Positions 12,101 to 23,206 of a stretch of 64,000 bases of DNA are shown here, piece after piece. The DNA lies in contig NC_087081.1 of assembly GCF_026151205.1 (NCBI RefSeq), forward strand, positions 4,459,246-4,523,245, written 5' to 3'. The notes beneath the pieces were generated by a model. It searched no databases and was not told the DNA's origin. It saw nothing but the letters and a program-made list of their open reading frames with translations. A program made the translations under genes and the position numbers. Source of the DNA: Bolinopsis microptera. Taxonomy: Eukaryota > Ctenophora > Tentaculata > Lobata > Bolinopsidae. The stretch's first letter is position 1, and every line of letters begins with the position of its first letter.

Positions 12101-15100
12101 TGCCCATGAATCAGTGAATCGTAGAGAAGAAAACAATTTATATGTTATAGAAGAAAAAGAAAATAATAATAATATATAATATATATTATAATAATAATGT
12201 CTCTAAAGATTGATCGCTTCTCGTGTGCAGTGTGTAGACTAAAGAAAGAGGGAGTTTTTCCCGTTAAAGTAACTTGTGGCCACATCCCGCTAGAAGTGAG
12301 TAAACTGTGCCACTATTTCATGGTCCACGGTGGATTGATTACTGGAGCAGTTGAAGATGCAAAGCCAAGACGTTCCCCAATACCAAGCGGTGGGCAGGAA
12401 ATTAAGCTCCGGCTGACCTTCAGAGCAGTAGCCCCATTAGTGGACAAAATGAAAGTCTTGTTAAGACAACAATACAACTTCGAATTTGACGGTCAGCAGC
12501 TCAGGGGGATATCAATAATAATAATGGCGGGGACATTAGCGATAATGAGAATGAGAATACGCTTTAATGAAGATTTGACTTATTATTGCTTAGATTTATT
12601 TTCCTTTAAATAAGTAACAAAAACAGTAATTTCGGTTGAAAATTTGTTGACCTCTGAAAAAAAACTTGAAAGGTCGGCCACCGGTAAATACATGACCGGG
12701 ATAATTTGGCGGGTTTTGGGAAAGTCCGCCATATTTTTCCCGGTCATTAATTTTCCCAGTCATAAATTAACCCGCTATAATATTCCCGAGTAAGGTAGAC
12801 GGTTCCCCTTTTATTTATTATTTGTAATGCGATCTCGGAAGGCAGGCCTTCCCTTCGCAATACGAGCTCGGAAGCGGAAGCTCTGCTTTCAGAGGAACGT
12901 ATCGAGAATTTTCTAAGTCAAAATTTTTCAAAGTTTTTCTGGAAACTACTTTTGTTTATGTTTTATGCTACCCTGATCATTCTGAGCCGAAAATATTTGT
13001 TCGGTTTTCTGAATTCCGTACCTACATTCGGAAGGTTGTGGATGTGATTGGTTTCATATACTAATTATAGAAAACATGATATTTGGCCCACAGATTTAAA
13101 GGAAAATGCGCAATTTGATGCGGAGAACTGAAAAAAATCGCGATTTGTCGTGAGGCAAGGATTTGAAAAATCGCGATTTGTCGTGGCAAACGTGAAAAAT
13201 CGCGATACCTAAATTTCCTTTTGTCCTTACCCCGACAATTTTTCGAAATTTAGGCTTTGGCGCGAAGCAAATCATTCCTACACCCCTGGTAACTATGGTA
13301 ACTAGTAGTGTAACTGACCTATAAGTTTAGTGACTCTAGCCCAGGTAATGTTGCGGTGGTAATGTAGCGGGTACTGGACCATGTAGAACTTGTCTAAAGA
13401 GGAACAAGCCACTGTCCATACGCTGATCAGTAACATTGTGTTGTCCACAAACGCTGAAAAAGAGTCAGAGTTATATAATATGGTAACTAGTAGTGTAACT
13501 ATGGTAACTAATAGTGTAACTATGGTAACTAGTAGTGTAACTATGGTAACTATGGTAACTATACAGCTGATCAGTTATTGCATCTAGTTCAAGTTGTTTT
13601 TATTTATATACTTAATAATTTAATTGGTCAGCTTCATCCTAGTCTGGTTTAATCCAAGGACCAGTGTGTAAAGTCTTAATACAGACTGATTGTCTCTCAT
13701 AGTGTAACTATGGTAACTAGTAGTGTAACTATGGTAACTAGTAGTGTAACTATGGTAACTAATAGTGTAACTATGGTAACTAGTAGTTTAACTATGGTAA
13801 CTAGTAGTGTAACTATCGTAACTAGTAGTGTAACTATCGTAACTAGTAGTGTAACTATGGTAACTAGTAGTGTAACTATGGTAACTAGTAGTGTAACTAT
13901 GGTAACTAGTAGTGTAACTATGGTAACTAGTAGTGTAACTATCGTAACTAGTAGTGTAACTATCGTAACTAGTAGTGTAACTATCGTAACTAGTAGTGTA
14001 ACTATCGTAACTAGTAGTGTAACTATCGTAACTAGTAGTGTAACTATGGTAACTAGTAGTGTAACTATGGTAACTAGTAGTGTAACTATGGTAACTAGTA
14101 GTGTAACTATGGTAACTAGTAGTGTAACTATGGTAACTAGTAGTGTAACTATGGTAACTAGTAGTGTAACTATGGTAACTAGTAGTGTAACTATGGTAAC
14201 TAGTAGTGTAACTATGGTAACTAGTAGTGTAACTATGGTAACTAGTAGTGTAACTATGGTAACTATAGTAGTTTAACTATGGTAACTAGTAGTGTAACTA
14301 TGGTAACTAGTAGTGTAACTATCGTAACTAGTAGTGTAACTATCGTAACTAGTAGTGTAACTATCGTAACTAGTAGTGTAACTATGGTAACTAGTAGTGT
14401 AACTATGGTAACTAGTAGTGTAACTATGGTAACTAGTAGTGTAACTATGGTAACTAGTAGTGTAACTATGGTAACTAGTAGTGTAACTATGGTAACTAGT
14501 AGTGTAACTATGGTAACTAGTAGTGTAACTATCGTAACTAGTAGTGTAACTATCGTAACTAGTAGTGTAACTATGGTAACTAGTAGTGTAACTATGGTAA
14601 CTAGTAGTGTAACTATGGTAACTAGTAGTGTAACTATGGTAACTAGTAGTGTAACTATGGTAACTAGTAGTGTAACTATGGTAACTAGTAGTGTAACTAT
14701 GGTAACTAGTAGTGTAACTATGGTAACTAGTAGTGTAACTATGGTAACTATAGTAGTGTAACTATGGTAACTAGTAGTGTAAAGGTGTAACTATGGTAAC
14801 TAGTAGTGTTACCTGAGAAGTTGCAGAGGGTTTTACCCAGCAACCACTTGTTAGCCGCCACAGATATTACAGTTATAGGCATGTTCCACACTCCTACCAC
14901 AAAGTCTGACACGCTTAGGTTCATTAGGAAAGCGTTGCTTATACCTAGTGCCTGCGGGGGAGTCTGTTTTAGTTCCAATGGTATTGATAAAAGCCTTGTG
15001 ACGTCATCATCACAACTCGATGATGTCATCATTATTACTTGATGACGTCATCATCACAACTTCAATGGCATTCATAAAAGCCATGGCTATAAAACCTGTG

Positions 15101-15374
15101 ACGTCATCATCACAACTTGATGGCGCCATCATCACAACTTGGTTCCGCGTAGGTTGACATGATTAAAGTTTATATGTGCCCATCCTATTCATTCCTAAAC
15201 ATGCTGTTATTAATTATCTACACAGCTGATTCTTAATTGTCTTACCCGTTTGTCATAGAGAAGAGCAAACCAAAAAAGAGCATTACCCAATACAGCCACC
15301 ACCGCGAACACAGACATACTGGATCCAAGAGCCATCCTCGCTGCTACCCCCGACAAGCCTGTAGTGTTTGTCAT
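9180..15374 (-). CDS. Rhodopsin-class (class A) GPCR, eight exons, 379 aa
   Basis: Exons in transcript order: 15374-15246, 14951-14813, 13453-13319, 11062-10935, 10489-10379, 10087-9808, 9553-9470, 9313-9180. They sum to 1140 bp and join in frame at every junction. TM1 carries the conserved LGN. Exon 2 gives TM2 with NLSVSDF and the TM3-facing Cys. Exon 3 has TM3 ending SSLDKFYMVQYPLHY, so DKF stands in place of DRY. Exon 4 is TM4 plus the loop-2 Cys. Exon 5 is TM5 with its Pro. Exon 6 is a long third intracellular loop. TM6 has CLVP instead of CWLP. TM7 has NPVLYG in the NPxxY position. This is a plasma-membrane receptor; the ligand is unknown. The ATG at 15374 is the first in frame and leaves a short N-terminus with an NTT glycosylation site. 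The altered DRY and CWxP motifs make a subfamily call unsafe. Confidence 0.9.
10088..10205 (-). repeat. 35-bp repeat of the GPCR exon 6 splice acceptor, four copies
   Basis: On the minus strand the unit reads ATTTTCAG then GCTTTAGTAAAAGC and AGAATCCTCT. It therefore contains the acceptor and the first bases of GPCR exon 6. The copy bordering the exon has its acceptor at 10088/10087; upstream copies lie 35 bp apart and the outermost is slightly diverged. Use of an upstream acceptor would add 35 nt per copy and shift the frame unless three copies were added. Confidence 0.85.
10690..10934 (-). repeat. Short-unit array starting at the GPCR exon 4 donor
   Basis: On the minus strand the intron begins GTATTTTAGTGTATTTTCAG directly at the donor (GGACAG|GTATTT) and continues as a variable array of GTATTTTAGT and GTATTTTCAG words for about 240 bp. 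The words look like both donors and acceptors. Confidence 0.85.
11090..11514. repeat. 21-bp array (GTAACTATGGTAACTAGTAGT), left block in GPCR intron 3
   Basis: About 20 copies of a 21-bp unit containing GTAACTATGGTAAC, close to the palindromic RFX X-box GTTACCATGGTAAC. It is continuous with the block right of 13288 apart from the transposon inserted at 11515. Since 21 is a multiple of three, several frames stay open, giving false ORFs of 99-196 residues. Confidence 0.95.
11801..12797. mobile_element. Nested TIR element inside the hAT-like transposon
   Basis: Ends are TACCTTACTCGGGAATATTA at the left and its inverted match ending CCGAGTAAGGTA at the right. Further in, both arms carry degenerate inverted copies around CCATATTTTTCCCGGTC. 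Flanking GAC on both sides could be a 3-bp target duplication. The related uninterrupted sequence near 56320 and 56570 (GATTTTGGACTCGAGGGCTC) supports an insertion here. It carries the 138-residue ORF at 12197-12613. Superfamily not assigned. Confidence 0.7.
12197..12613 (+). CDS. Small ORF carried by the nested TIR element (138 aa), unknown
   Basis: The ORF runs ATG to TAA inside the nested element. Near the N-terminus it has CAVCRLKKEG and KVTCGH, a possible CxxC/CxH metal-binding arrangement, then HYFMVHGGLITG and RRSPIPSGGQEIKLRLTF. I do not recognise it as a transposase. The C-terminal third is low-complexity and may be decayed. It could be a small element-encoded protein or the remains of a longer one. 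Confidence 0.45.
   Translation: MSLKIDRFSCAVCRLKKEGVFPVKVTCGHIPLEVSKLCHYFMVHGGLITGAVEDAKPRRSPIPSGGQEIKLRLTFRAVAPLVDKMKVLLRQQYNFEFDGQQLRGISIIIMAGTLAIMRMRIRFNEDLTYYCLDLFSFK
13289..14812. repeat. 21-bp X-box-like arrays filling GPCR intron 2 and the start of intron 3
   Basis: Blocks at 13289-13317, about 13482-13560 and about 13697-14812, interrupted by exon 3 (13319-13453). The intron 2 block begins right at the exon 2 donor (CTCAG|GTAACACTACTAG on the minus strand), and the intron 3 block right at the exon 3 donor (ATAG|GTCAGTTACACTAC). Units vary between GTAACTATGG and GTAACTATCG in runs, which indicates local amplification. ORFs of 160 and 188 residues are artefacts. Confidence 0.95.
14998..15130. 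repeat. CRE-like TGACGTCATCATCACAAC repeats in GPCR intron 1
   Basis: Four copies of a TGACGTCATCATCACAACT-like word, two perfect TGACGTCA palindromes with variants GATGTCATC and GGCGCCATC, partly joined by longer duplicated sequence (AAAAGCC...CTGTGACGTC). Confidence 0.8.
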
Positions 15375-16684
15375 TCTACTATTCTAGTGTGGATAATTTC
15401 ACGTGTCAGCAAAGAAAACTTCGAACGTTAGATACAACAAAAAACAAGTGAAGGTCTCTTCCGAACGTTGGGATGGCCTGAGGTGCTTATCTACTTTTCA
15501 GTAACCCTAAGCCACTCTGTGCCGAGGCACTATACTAGCTGTAAGGGGATTAGTCCTACCAGCCAGAGAGTATGTATCACCAGCCGAAGCCGTACCAAAT
15601 CACAGCTTGGTAACTGGCCGACTTGCATCCGACCGGATTTGAACCCGGGTCATCTGCTTGGGGGGCGATCGTGTTACCACTACACCACCCGGTCGACAAC
15701 TACTACAACTAGACTTAAGTAAAACTCGAATAGTATATAGAAAACAAAATAGCCTACTGCTTGAAAGCATAAACTGTTGTCAACTTGCATTTAATGGCAG
15801 AATTCAATTGCTTATGAAAATCAGTCCAGAACTGTTATTTTGTTGTGAAAAATCAAACATTTTACAATTACTGATATTTCAAACAAAGGAAATGGCAACC
15901 AAAAAGAAAAATCCGGTTATACTAATGTTCGAAAAACTTCTGGAGTATTAGCAAAGTGGACCGTGTCCAATGTTTACTTTTACCGAACAAAAAGATATGA
16001 TATCAATTTAAAATACCATTCTCAAATGCAAAATTATACCTCATATTTGAAATAAATTACTTCATGTAAATCAACTTGAAAAGTGATAATATAAACGTTT
16101 AAATAATTTTACCTTCAAGACCTGTGGGCCGAGATCTCATATAATTTCAAATCTACAGACGTTTGAATAGCTAGTAGGCTACAATTTTGTATTGTATACA
16201 TAATATACAAAATAAAACAACGGGTTACGAATATAATATATACTGTATAATAGTATATATGAATAATCCCTCAACACTAACACTTACAAGAAACTGATGT
16301 TACTTGGGTTGATTTGAAGATGAGGATATTATATTTGGTATCAAGTCTAAAGCTATTCAGCCTGAGCTGGACAGTTCACGAAAATTTACTAATGAACTTG
16401 CACCCTCTGGACCCAATGACCGTTTTGTATAGAAAACCATATATAGTACCCAATACACATACTGAACTCACGGAAATAATATCCCAATTGGATAAATCTA
16501 GTGATATCCCAATCCATATATAATCAAAAAGTGGTATAATCTGCCCGGTTTTAGCCTATGAGTATTAGTAAGTTAGTATTAGTGACTTCAACAAACTCAT
16601 GATGAAAGTTGGGAAAGTTATACCTATATTATATATATAGTAACCATGGTAACCAGCTTAATAATATACCTATGGCTATATTAG
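15375..16684. other. Upstream region of the class A GPCR
   Basis: Contains the SINE at 15470-15694 and otherwise AT-rich sequence. The ORF at 16314-16523 starts with a hydrophobic stretch (ILYLVSSLKLFSLSW) but has no other support and was not called as a gene. An isolated GTAACCATGGTAACC lies at about 16641. Confidence 0.5.
15470..15694 (-). mobile_element. tRNA-derived SINE
   Basis: The minus strand starts with a tRNA-like head (15694-15631): GACCGGGTGGTGTAGTGG contains an A box, and GGGTTCAAATCC a B box. A body of about 160 bp without tRNA character follows. The head is about 64 nt, shorter than an intact tRNA, and its anticodon arm folds poorly, so a SINE or tRNA pseudogene is more likely than a functional tRNA. 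The 3' limit is approximate. Confidence 0.72.
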
Positions 16685-17330
16685 TATATTCAAGAAAGGA
16701 AACCAAGAGGATGTAGGAAACTACAGACCTGTCTTATATAATACCCTGCCTATATTCGGAAAGACATTTGAAAAAGTGATATACAGCCGTATCTATAGTT
16801 TTGCATTGTCGCAAGATATCCTTGATGAAAACCAATTTGGTTTCCGCAAGTCCATTTCACCAGCCAAGCTGTCCATAGTAACCAGCTCAGTAATCATGGT
16901 AACCAGCTCAGTAACCATAGTAACCAGCTCAGTAACCATAGTAACCAGCTCAGTAACCATGGTAACCAGCTCAGTAACCATGGTAACCAGCTCAGTAACC
17001 ATAGTAATTAGTAACCAGCTCAGTAACCATGGTAATCAGCTCAGTAACCATAGTAACCAGCTCAGTTACCATAGTAACCAGCTTAGTAACCATGGTAAAC
17101 AGCTCAGTAACCATAGTAACCAGCTCAGTAACCATAGTAACCAGCTCAATTACCATAATAACCAGCTCAGTAACCATAGTAACCAGCTCGGTAACCAGCT
17201 CAGTAACCAAGCTGTCAATTATTCCCTCAGGATTATTGAAGAGAGCATCAAAAAACAAAACCATGTCGTGGGTATATTTATACTTTTATAAATTTGAGTA
17301 AAGCGTTTAATTTAACATTGTACGCTCCTA
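16685..17330 (+). pseudogene. Decayed LINE reverse transcriptase split by an X-box-like array
   Basis: 16700-16870 encodes RT motifs: NYRPVLYNTLPIFGKTFEKV, then SFALSQDILDENQFGFRKS. From 17217 in a different frame follow AVNYSLRIIEESIKKQNHVV, then GIF and, after a frameshift, NLSKAF, the region leading to the catalytic Asp. Between them (about 16875-17210) lies an array of GTAACCAGCTCA units. Frameshifts and stops make it non-functional. Confidence 0.75.
16875..17213. repeat. AGTAACCATGGTAACCAGCTC array
   Basis: About 15 copies of a 21-bp unit containing GTAACCATRGTAACC, an X-box-like word, sitting inside the LINE RT fragment. It is flanked by AAGCTGTC on both sides (about 16866 and 17210). 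Some copies are shortened. ORFs on both strands are artefacts. Confidence 0.9.
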
Positions 17331-18444
17331 AAAAAGTGTTGGATTATTCAACATTTTAAATTAATTAAAACACTACAAATGTATTATATTTATTGAAAAT
17401 TTTACAGAAGCAATTGTTTAATGTAGTATAGAACGAGGGGTCCTAATCCAAAATGGTAGTTTTATATTTCATTTTAAATCAGTTCTATGGTAGTCTGTTA
17501 TGATATTTAATAGAACTAAAACCCATCATATCTATATAATCATATCAACGTTGACTTTTTAACAGATGATTTATGAAAAAAGCTGATATGATCGGCAAAA
17601 CAAGTTTAAACTGCATAATATGCTGTGATGGAGGTTCATTATAATTGATCGCAAGCGTTAAATAGGAAAACAAGTTTAAACCGCATATCATGCTCAAATG
17701 CTGTGATGGAGGTCTATAAATGATCCTTAAATAGCGATATTTCTATTTCTCACGCACCAGTTGCAGTACGCACCAACGCTGGTTACACTGTTTCAGTGAC
17801 AGGTTACCATGGTAACTGAGCTGGTTACCATGGTTACAGCAATCAATCCCACTAGTCACCTCTTTAAACTGTCTATTATATACTAATACGTTACTTTGTT
17901 TATTAGTATATATTAGCTTTTTAGTACACTGTTGCAGTTAATGAAAGAAATGAAAAGGTGTAGAGAGGTCTTTTTGTTACAAATTTTTGTTAAGTAAAAC
18001 TCGATTACTGCTAAACTCAAGATTGCCTATTGCGAACTCATCAACTTATCATAAAAATGTGCTGTCATCTTTCGCTGCTCCCACGATTCACTGGCTGTTA
18101 TAATATAACTTCCACTGTTCCCACGATTCACTAGTTGTAATATAACTTCTCGTTTACTCATGCTACACAATTTCCCATTCTGCCGTGTGCACTTTCGCAG
18201 ATATAATATACATATTGAAATATTCAATTTTAAAATTGCACGAAATATTTATAAAACTTTAAAACAGGGTGGTCAAGTAAAAATAAAATATATTCAAAAA
18301 CGATTGAATTTGTCATTTTTAAACCTTAATATCGTACGAGGGTGATGTTGACAAAATATTAGTTATTATTACATATATTTGTCTCAATTAGTCGACTTAA
18401 ACAGAATGGTTGATATTATGATAAGTCAACTTAAAGATTTGGCA
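17331..18444. other. AT-rich spacer, nothing recognised
   Basis: No exon or element recognised. Short direct duplications occur at about 17600-17720 (GGAAAACAAGTTTAAACYGC) and 18075-18140 (CCACGATTCACT), plus one GGTTACCATGGTAACTGAGC at about 17801. Confidence 0.5.
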
Positions 18445-19065
18445 ATACTGAGGAGGGTTACCATGGCAATATTATACAGAGGAGGGTTACCATGGCAACA
18501 TTACTTTATATGGGGGGGGGGGGGGTTACCATGGTACTCGACTTCGACTCGACTTAGGGCGGCTTCAACGTCCGAACAGAGATAGTTTTTTTCCAAATCT
18601 GTCTATCCAGCATGAGTTTGTTAATCTCCTTGCTGTCGATTACCATGGTAACATTACCTTATATGGGGGAGGTTACCATGGCAATACAGAGAAGAGTTAC
18701 CATGGTAACATTACTTTATATGGGGGAGGGGTTACCATGGCAATACATAGGGGGGTTACCATGGTAAAATTACCTTATATGGGGGCCGGGGTTACCATGG
18801 TAACATTACCTTATATGGGGGGTTACCATGGCAATACAGAGAAGAGTTACCATGGTAACATTACTTTATATGGGGGATGGAGGGGGTACCATGGCAATAC
18901 ATAGGGGGGTTACCATGGTAAAATTACCTTATATGGGGGCCGGGGTTACCATGGTAACATTACCTTATATGGGGGGTTACCATGGTAATACAGAGAAGAG
19001 TTACCATGGACCATGGTAACATTACTTTATATGGGGGGGGGGGGGGGGTTACCATGGCAATACAG
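18445..19065. repeat. GTTACCATGGTAAC-rich array with higher-order structure
   Basis: Units of about 30-45 bp pairing GGTTACCATGGYAA with either TTACCTTATATGGGGG or TACAGAGAAGAG/TACATAGGGGGG. They form a higher-order pattern of about 130-150 bp. The core is a perfect palindrome matching an RFX X-box. G runs of 10-17 bases end some units. Confidence 0.92.
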
Positions 19066-19124
19066 AGGAGCCCGGCATAAGTAAAAGAGAGAGGTTTGAC
19101 AATGATTTAGGATCATCTACCACT

Positions 19125-19260
19125 ACCATTGAAAGAAGTTGGGACAATTAACTCTAAAGAGGAACTGCGAACCCTGATGCGGGACAGGAATCCAAATATA
19201 TATGGAGAGGGTTATCTGGCTTAGATCGTACTTAGTTCCGACATAGTAGTAGTATTACAC
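19125..19260 (+). mobile_element. LINE 3'-end fragment
   Basis: Encodes KEVGTINSKEELRTLMRDRN, then a frameshift, then LSGLDRT and a stop. This is the same C-terminus as the fragment at 34690-34950. It ends in a short TAGTAGTAGTA tail. Confidence 0.72.
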
Positions 19261-19684
19261 GCACGCAACCTATCTGATAACTCAACAATAAATCTGCATT
19301 AGAACCTTCTATAACTGATTGATATAACAACCTGAAGGTACATCGTCAGCCTGACTTTTTTCATATCTAAAACTAAACTGAAGGTACATTTATTCAATTC
19401 TTACTCACAGTGATTAATAACCTGGCATATGTTATATGTTTATATATATATATATAGATATATGTGCAAATATAATATAATATTAAATATATATTATGTA
19501 GTTATGTATGCGCTTATATACAACAGGTGGAGAGGGGTCCAAAAGCCAGTCGGAACTTATTTATCAGTTACTGGGTGACCAATTGAAATAATTCGTTTTG
19601 GTACGACTTGCTATTATCACTCATTCGAGGAATATATTAATCAAATAAAAACGATACTCATTTTTTTGAATGAATGTTCAAAAA
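19261..19684. other. AT-rich spacer
   Basis: AT-rich with a TA microsatellite at about 19438-19465. No exon recognised. Confidence 0.45.
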
Positions 19685-19916
19685 CAAGGTTTACAAGGTT
19701 TACAAGGTTTACAAGGTTTACAAGGTTTACAAGGTTTACAAGGTTTACAAGGTTTACAAGGTTTACAAGGTTTACAAGGTTTACAAGGTTTACAAGGTTT
19801 ACAAGGTTTACAAGGTTTACAAGGTTTACAAGGTTTACAAGGTTTACAAGGTTTACAAAGTTTACAAGGTTTAAAAGGTTTACAAGGTTTACAAGGTTTA
19901 CAAGGTTTACAAGGTT
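19685..19916. repeat. 9-bp satellite (AAGGTTTAC)n
   Basis: About 25 copies of the 9-mer with three single-base variants near 19858-19875. The 9-bp period keeps several frames open on both strands (repeating KPC, RFT, LQG), which are artefacts. Confidence 0.97.
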
Positions 19917-22900
19917 TTGTATTCGCCGTCTTTAAATCAAATCGTGAGATGCTGGGTTGCGATACGAATGCGTATTGCACAATTAATACTACAAAGTGAC
20001 AAAATTTATGACTTTGTCCCAATTTACCGAAGAATAGCTGTTGTGTGAATACTATGGTAACCATGGTAACACCACCATATAAGCCATAAGGTACCAAATC
20101 ATCTTTTATTGACACTCATGATCATCCCCGCATCCAAATACATACTAATTAAATTAATCAAAATGCACACAGTAGGATTGTCACCATGCACCAAGCTGGC
20201 TAAATTTATCAGCTGGGCCTGTCAATCCATTTGATGACATTTTAATACCAATGCCTTGCAAATAACAGGATTTGGGAGATGATTTGAATCGATAATGATA
20301 CCTGGAAGTCAGTTTCAATTAAATATATTCCAACTGATCAATATTAATAATAATAGAAAATCTAATAATTAGCATTAATTAGCGATTAACTGATCGATAT
20401 TAATAGAAGATCTAATAATTAGCATTAATTAGCGATATTCGGAAGATTAGCAGTCGTATTATTTGGTATATTTATCCCCACACTTGGAACCTATCGAGGT
20501 CTATTGAGAGGAGTCATTCAAAGACTGACACCTGTCAAACAGTGGCGCTATTCTTTACGTATAAGCTGATCGAAAACGTATACAGAATATATACTGTGTA
20601 TAATATAAAACCATACTATTTTTAATTTTCTACACAAAATTAAACGGCAGAGAAAAAGTGAAAATGTGCATCAGTGTATGTTATCAGATTGTACACCTAG
20701 GCAATGTTGGGACAAGAACAATCTCAAATCGCCCTCGTGATAACGCACACGATTCACATCATCGGTTCAATATTCATATTAAAACCGTCCTCACTCCGCC
20801 TGTAAAATTAATTTATTCATCAAAGTAATCAAACTAATTAAATTAACCTGCACAAGAACACAAAACTTGGGCAAAGTGGCCCGGTTTAATTCGCGGTCTC
20901 ATTTTAATTTCATGTTATATTTTTCGCTTTTGAACCTTGAACACGCATCACAAACTGTTTCCAATTATTGAGTTTTGGCTGAGATTTTTAACGAAAGACA
21001 ATTTTAGTTCATGCTGATCTGCTGAAAACCTAATACAAAGCTTTAATTGAAAGGAATAGATTTGATCGGAAGGAAAAGTATGAGTTTGATTTTTGATGTG
21101 ACAACAGCTTCATTAAAAACTAAACTATCTACTATATTGGTGAAAGTATTGGAAAGCTAAACATGAGAGAACAGAGCCATTGCAAGTGACCGCGGACTGT
21201 CAAAGAACGTGAAACATTGTCGTAGAACGCGAAATATGTTCAATGTCTACTCAAACTCTAAATTAGATGTGAGACCAATCAAATATTTGAGCAGTGGTTA
21301 TTCATGAGGGCAGTCTTCATTGCTTGAAGAGTGAGATAGTGGTCATTCGCACATCTGTTATATCTATAAATGGAAACAAGAGCGCAAATTGGAGAATAAG
21401 AGTTGGTTTAAGTTTGGCTCATTTAATTTGCTAATTTGATTGCAAATCATTAAAGTATTAAGATATGCGTGATATGCGTGGCACTCGTAAGTTTATTACT
21501 TTATCAATTTTAAGTTTATTGCTTTATTAATCTTAAGTTTATTACTTTATTAATCTAAAGGTTATTACTTTATTAATCTTAAGGTTATTACTTTATTAAT
21601 CTTAAGTTTATAACTTTATTAATTTTAAGTTTATTACTTTATTATTTATAGCAAAGAAAGTGATTATTCGTAAATATGTCATGCCTTACCTCCCAAAATT
21701 TGGGCATGATTTATTTAAGCAGGAAAAATGTGAGCATATATTTCAATTTATTCTGAGAAGATTTGCTTAGTTAGTTTTGTGACTTTACTCTTCCGTTTGT
21801 AATAGATATCATGAAATTTGCAACAAATTATAATTTACAAGTTTTACTTTATGCAATAGTGCCACGACATGCAATAGATACATTTTTGATAATATGATTT
21901 ATCATACCTATATTTTTATAGTGACACATTGGATGAATCACCTCGTTTCTTAAAAGCATTTGATAGGTATAATGCATCCATGAATAATTTTAACATGTGT
22001 TATGTGTATCATATACGTTTGTGTAGCAGAGAAAGCAATTACTCGCAAATCCAAAGAAACAAGTAAGCAGCTGTAGTATAATAACGCTCATATGATAGCG
22101 AGTATGTATATAGGTAGGTACTGTATCCATGGTTACATGCACCAAATTATGTGACAAGCAAGTTTGGTACTTTATTATTAATTTGGTAGTTAGCAGTTAG
22201 TTGTAATAACTATTAACTTTATTGTGTGCAATAAAGTGGCAAACATAACAAACGTTTGTGGGTTTACGTATATACACAATAAAAACTGAAATACGTTGCT
22301 CAAAACTATTCTACATTAATTAAAGTGTAATTAGAGGGTATAGTAGTAGGAGTGTTTTTTTTAAAGAGCATGTGCAAATTCGTAAAACTTGATTAAACTG
22401 AACAATAGCTCAATATCAAAACTGTAAATGACACCCTTGTGATGTAATCGTAACTTTAGCGCAAAGATTCACGAATGGGGAGAAAACCGCCGGAAGGTTT
22501 CCGCAGAAAATATCTTTTGCCTTCAAAATACGTGGTTTTACTTTCATTACTTTTAACATAAAAGTAATATGTCTCGATATTGGTTCCCTAAAGAAGCAAT
22601 ATATGTCATAAAGTCATAACGATTACTGTCAACATCACGTGCTACCAGTTACCATGGTAACGATTACTGTGAATGTCTGTACGTTTCCGTACAGCTGTTA
22701 TATTAGAATAATGTAACTGTGTGGAAATGATGCGGTAACTGCATAGTAACACTCTAGTATTCTTTTTCCCGATATCTCATTTTAGAAGAAATGGGAAGCT
22801 ATATTATAAAGTTATAAGCTTACAAATTCAGCATTTGATATTACCGCTTTTGAATAACAACTTTCACAGCAAAGGATTTATGACCTAACGTGCAATATGT

Positions 22901-23165
22901 GTATCGTATGAACCATCCGGATGTCCAGCTGAATCCAATTCCATAGGTGCTTTCAGCTTTGCCGGATATCAATCGTACAATTTTTTAAATTTGATTTGGG
23001 GTAGAGCTCAGGTAAAATTCCGGGTCCGCACAATCTCATCTCGAGACCTATAACTCTATAATATAACTTTACAATATAACTCTATACTTCTATAAGTCTA
23101 TAATACGCATGTGTCCAGATCTGATGCCGATTGAAAGTTGAAACGGCTGTTAAATGCAGGGTCAT
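19917..23165. other. Long AT-rich intergenic stretch
   Basis: No convincing exon found. A short array of AAGTTTATTACTTTATTAATC-like units lies at about 21486-21650, with about seven copies of 20-25 bp. Single X-box palindromes occur at about 20052 (GGTAACCATGGTAAC) and 22650 (AGTTACCATGGTAAC). Confidence 0.5.
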
Positions 23166-23206
23166 AGGTTATAGGTTATAGGTTATAGGTTATAGGTTAT
23201 AGGTTA
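23166..23206. repeat. Short (TTATAGG)n tract
   Basis: Six copies of the heptamer that forms the large array from 23822. About 610 bp of non-repeat sequence separates the two tracts. Confidence 0.9.

Larger units (their letters stand above)
11515..13288. mobile_element. hAT-like DNA transposon with 8-bp target duplication
   Basis: Terminal inverted repeats CAGGGGTGTAGGAA at the left and TTCCTACACCCCTG at the right are flanked by an 8-bp direct duplication GTAACTAT (11507-11514 and 13289-13296). The target is a unit of the 21-bp array. CAGG termini and 8-bp duplications are typical of the hAT superfamily. Length is 1774 bp. It has no recognisable transposase, so it is probably non-autonomous. 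It shares internal segments (around GGAAACTACTTTTGTTCAT and AATCGCGATTTGTCG) with the element at 54706-57009. Confidence 0.88.

Noticed and set aside
11086-14761. Long ORFs of repeating VTSSVT, TLLVTIV and YTTSYHS
   Set aside because: Products of a 21-bp period that keeps frames open on both strands.
15631-15694. Functional tRNA gene
   Set aside because: A and B boxes are present but the head is too short and folds badly, and it is fused to a SINE-like body.
19666-20115. ORFs of repeating RFT, LQG, VYK and KPC
   Set aside because: Artefacts of the 9-bp satellite.
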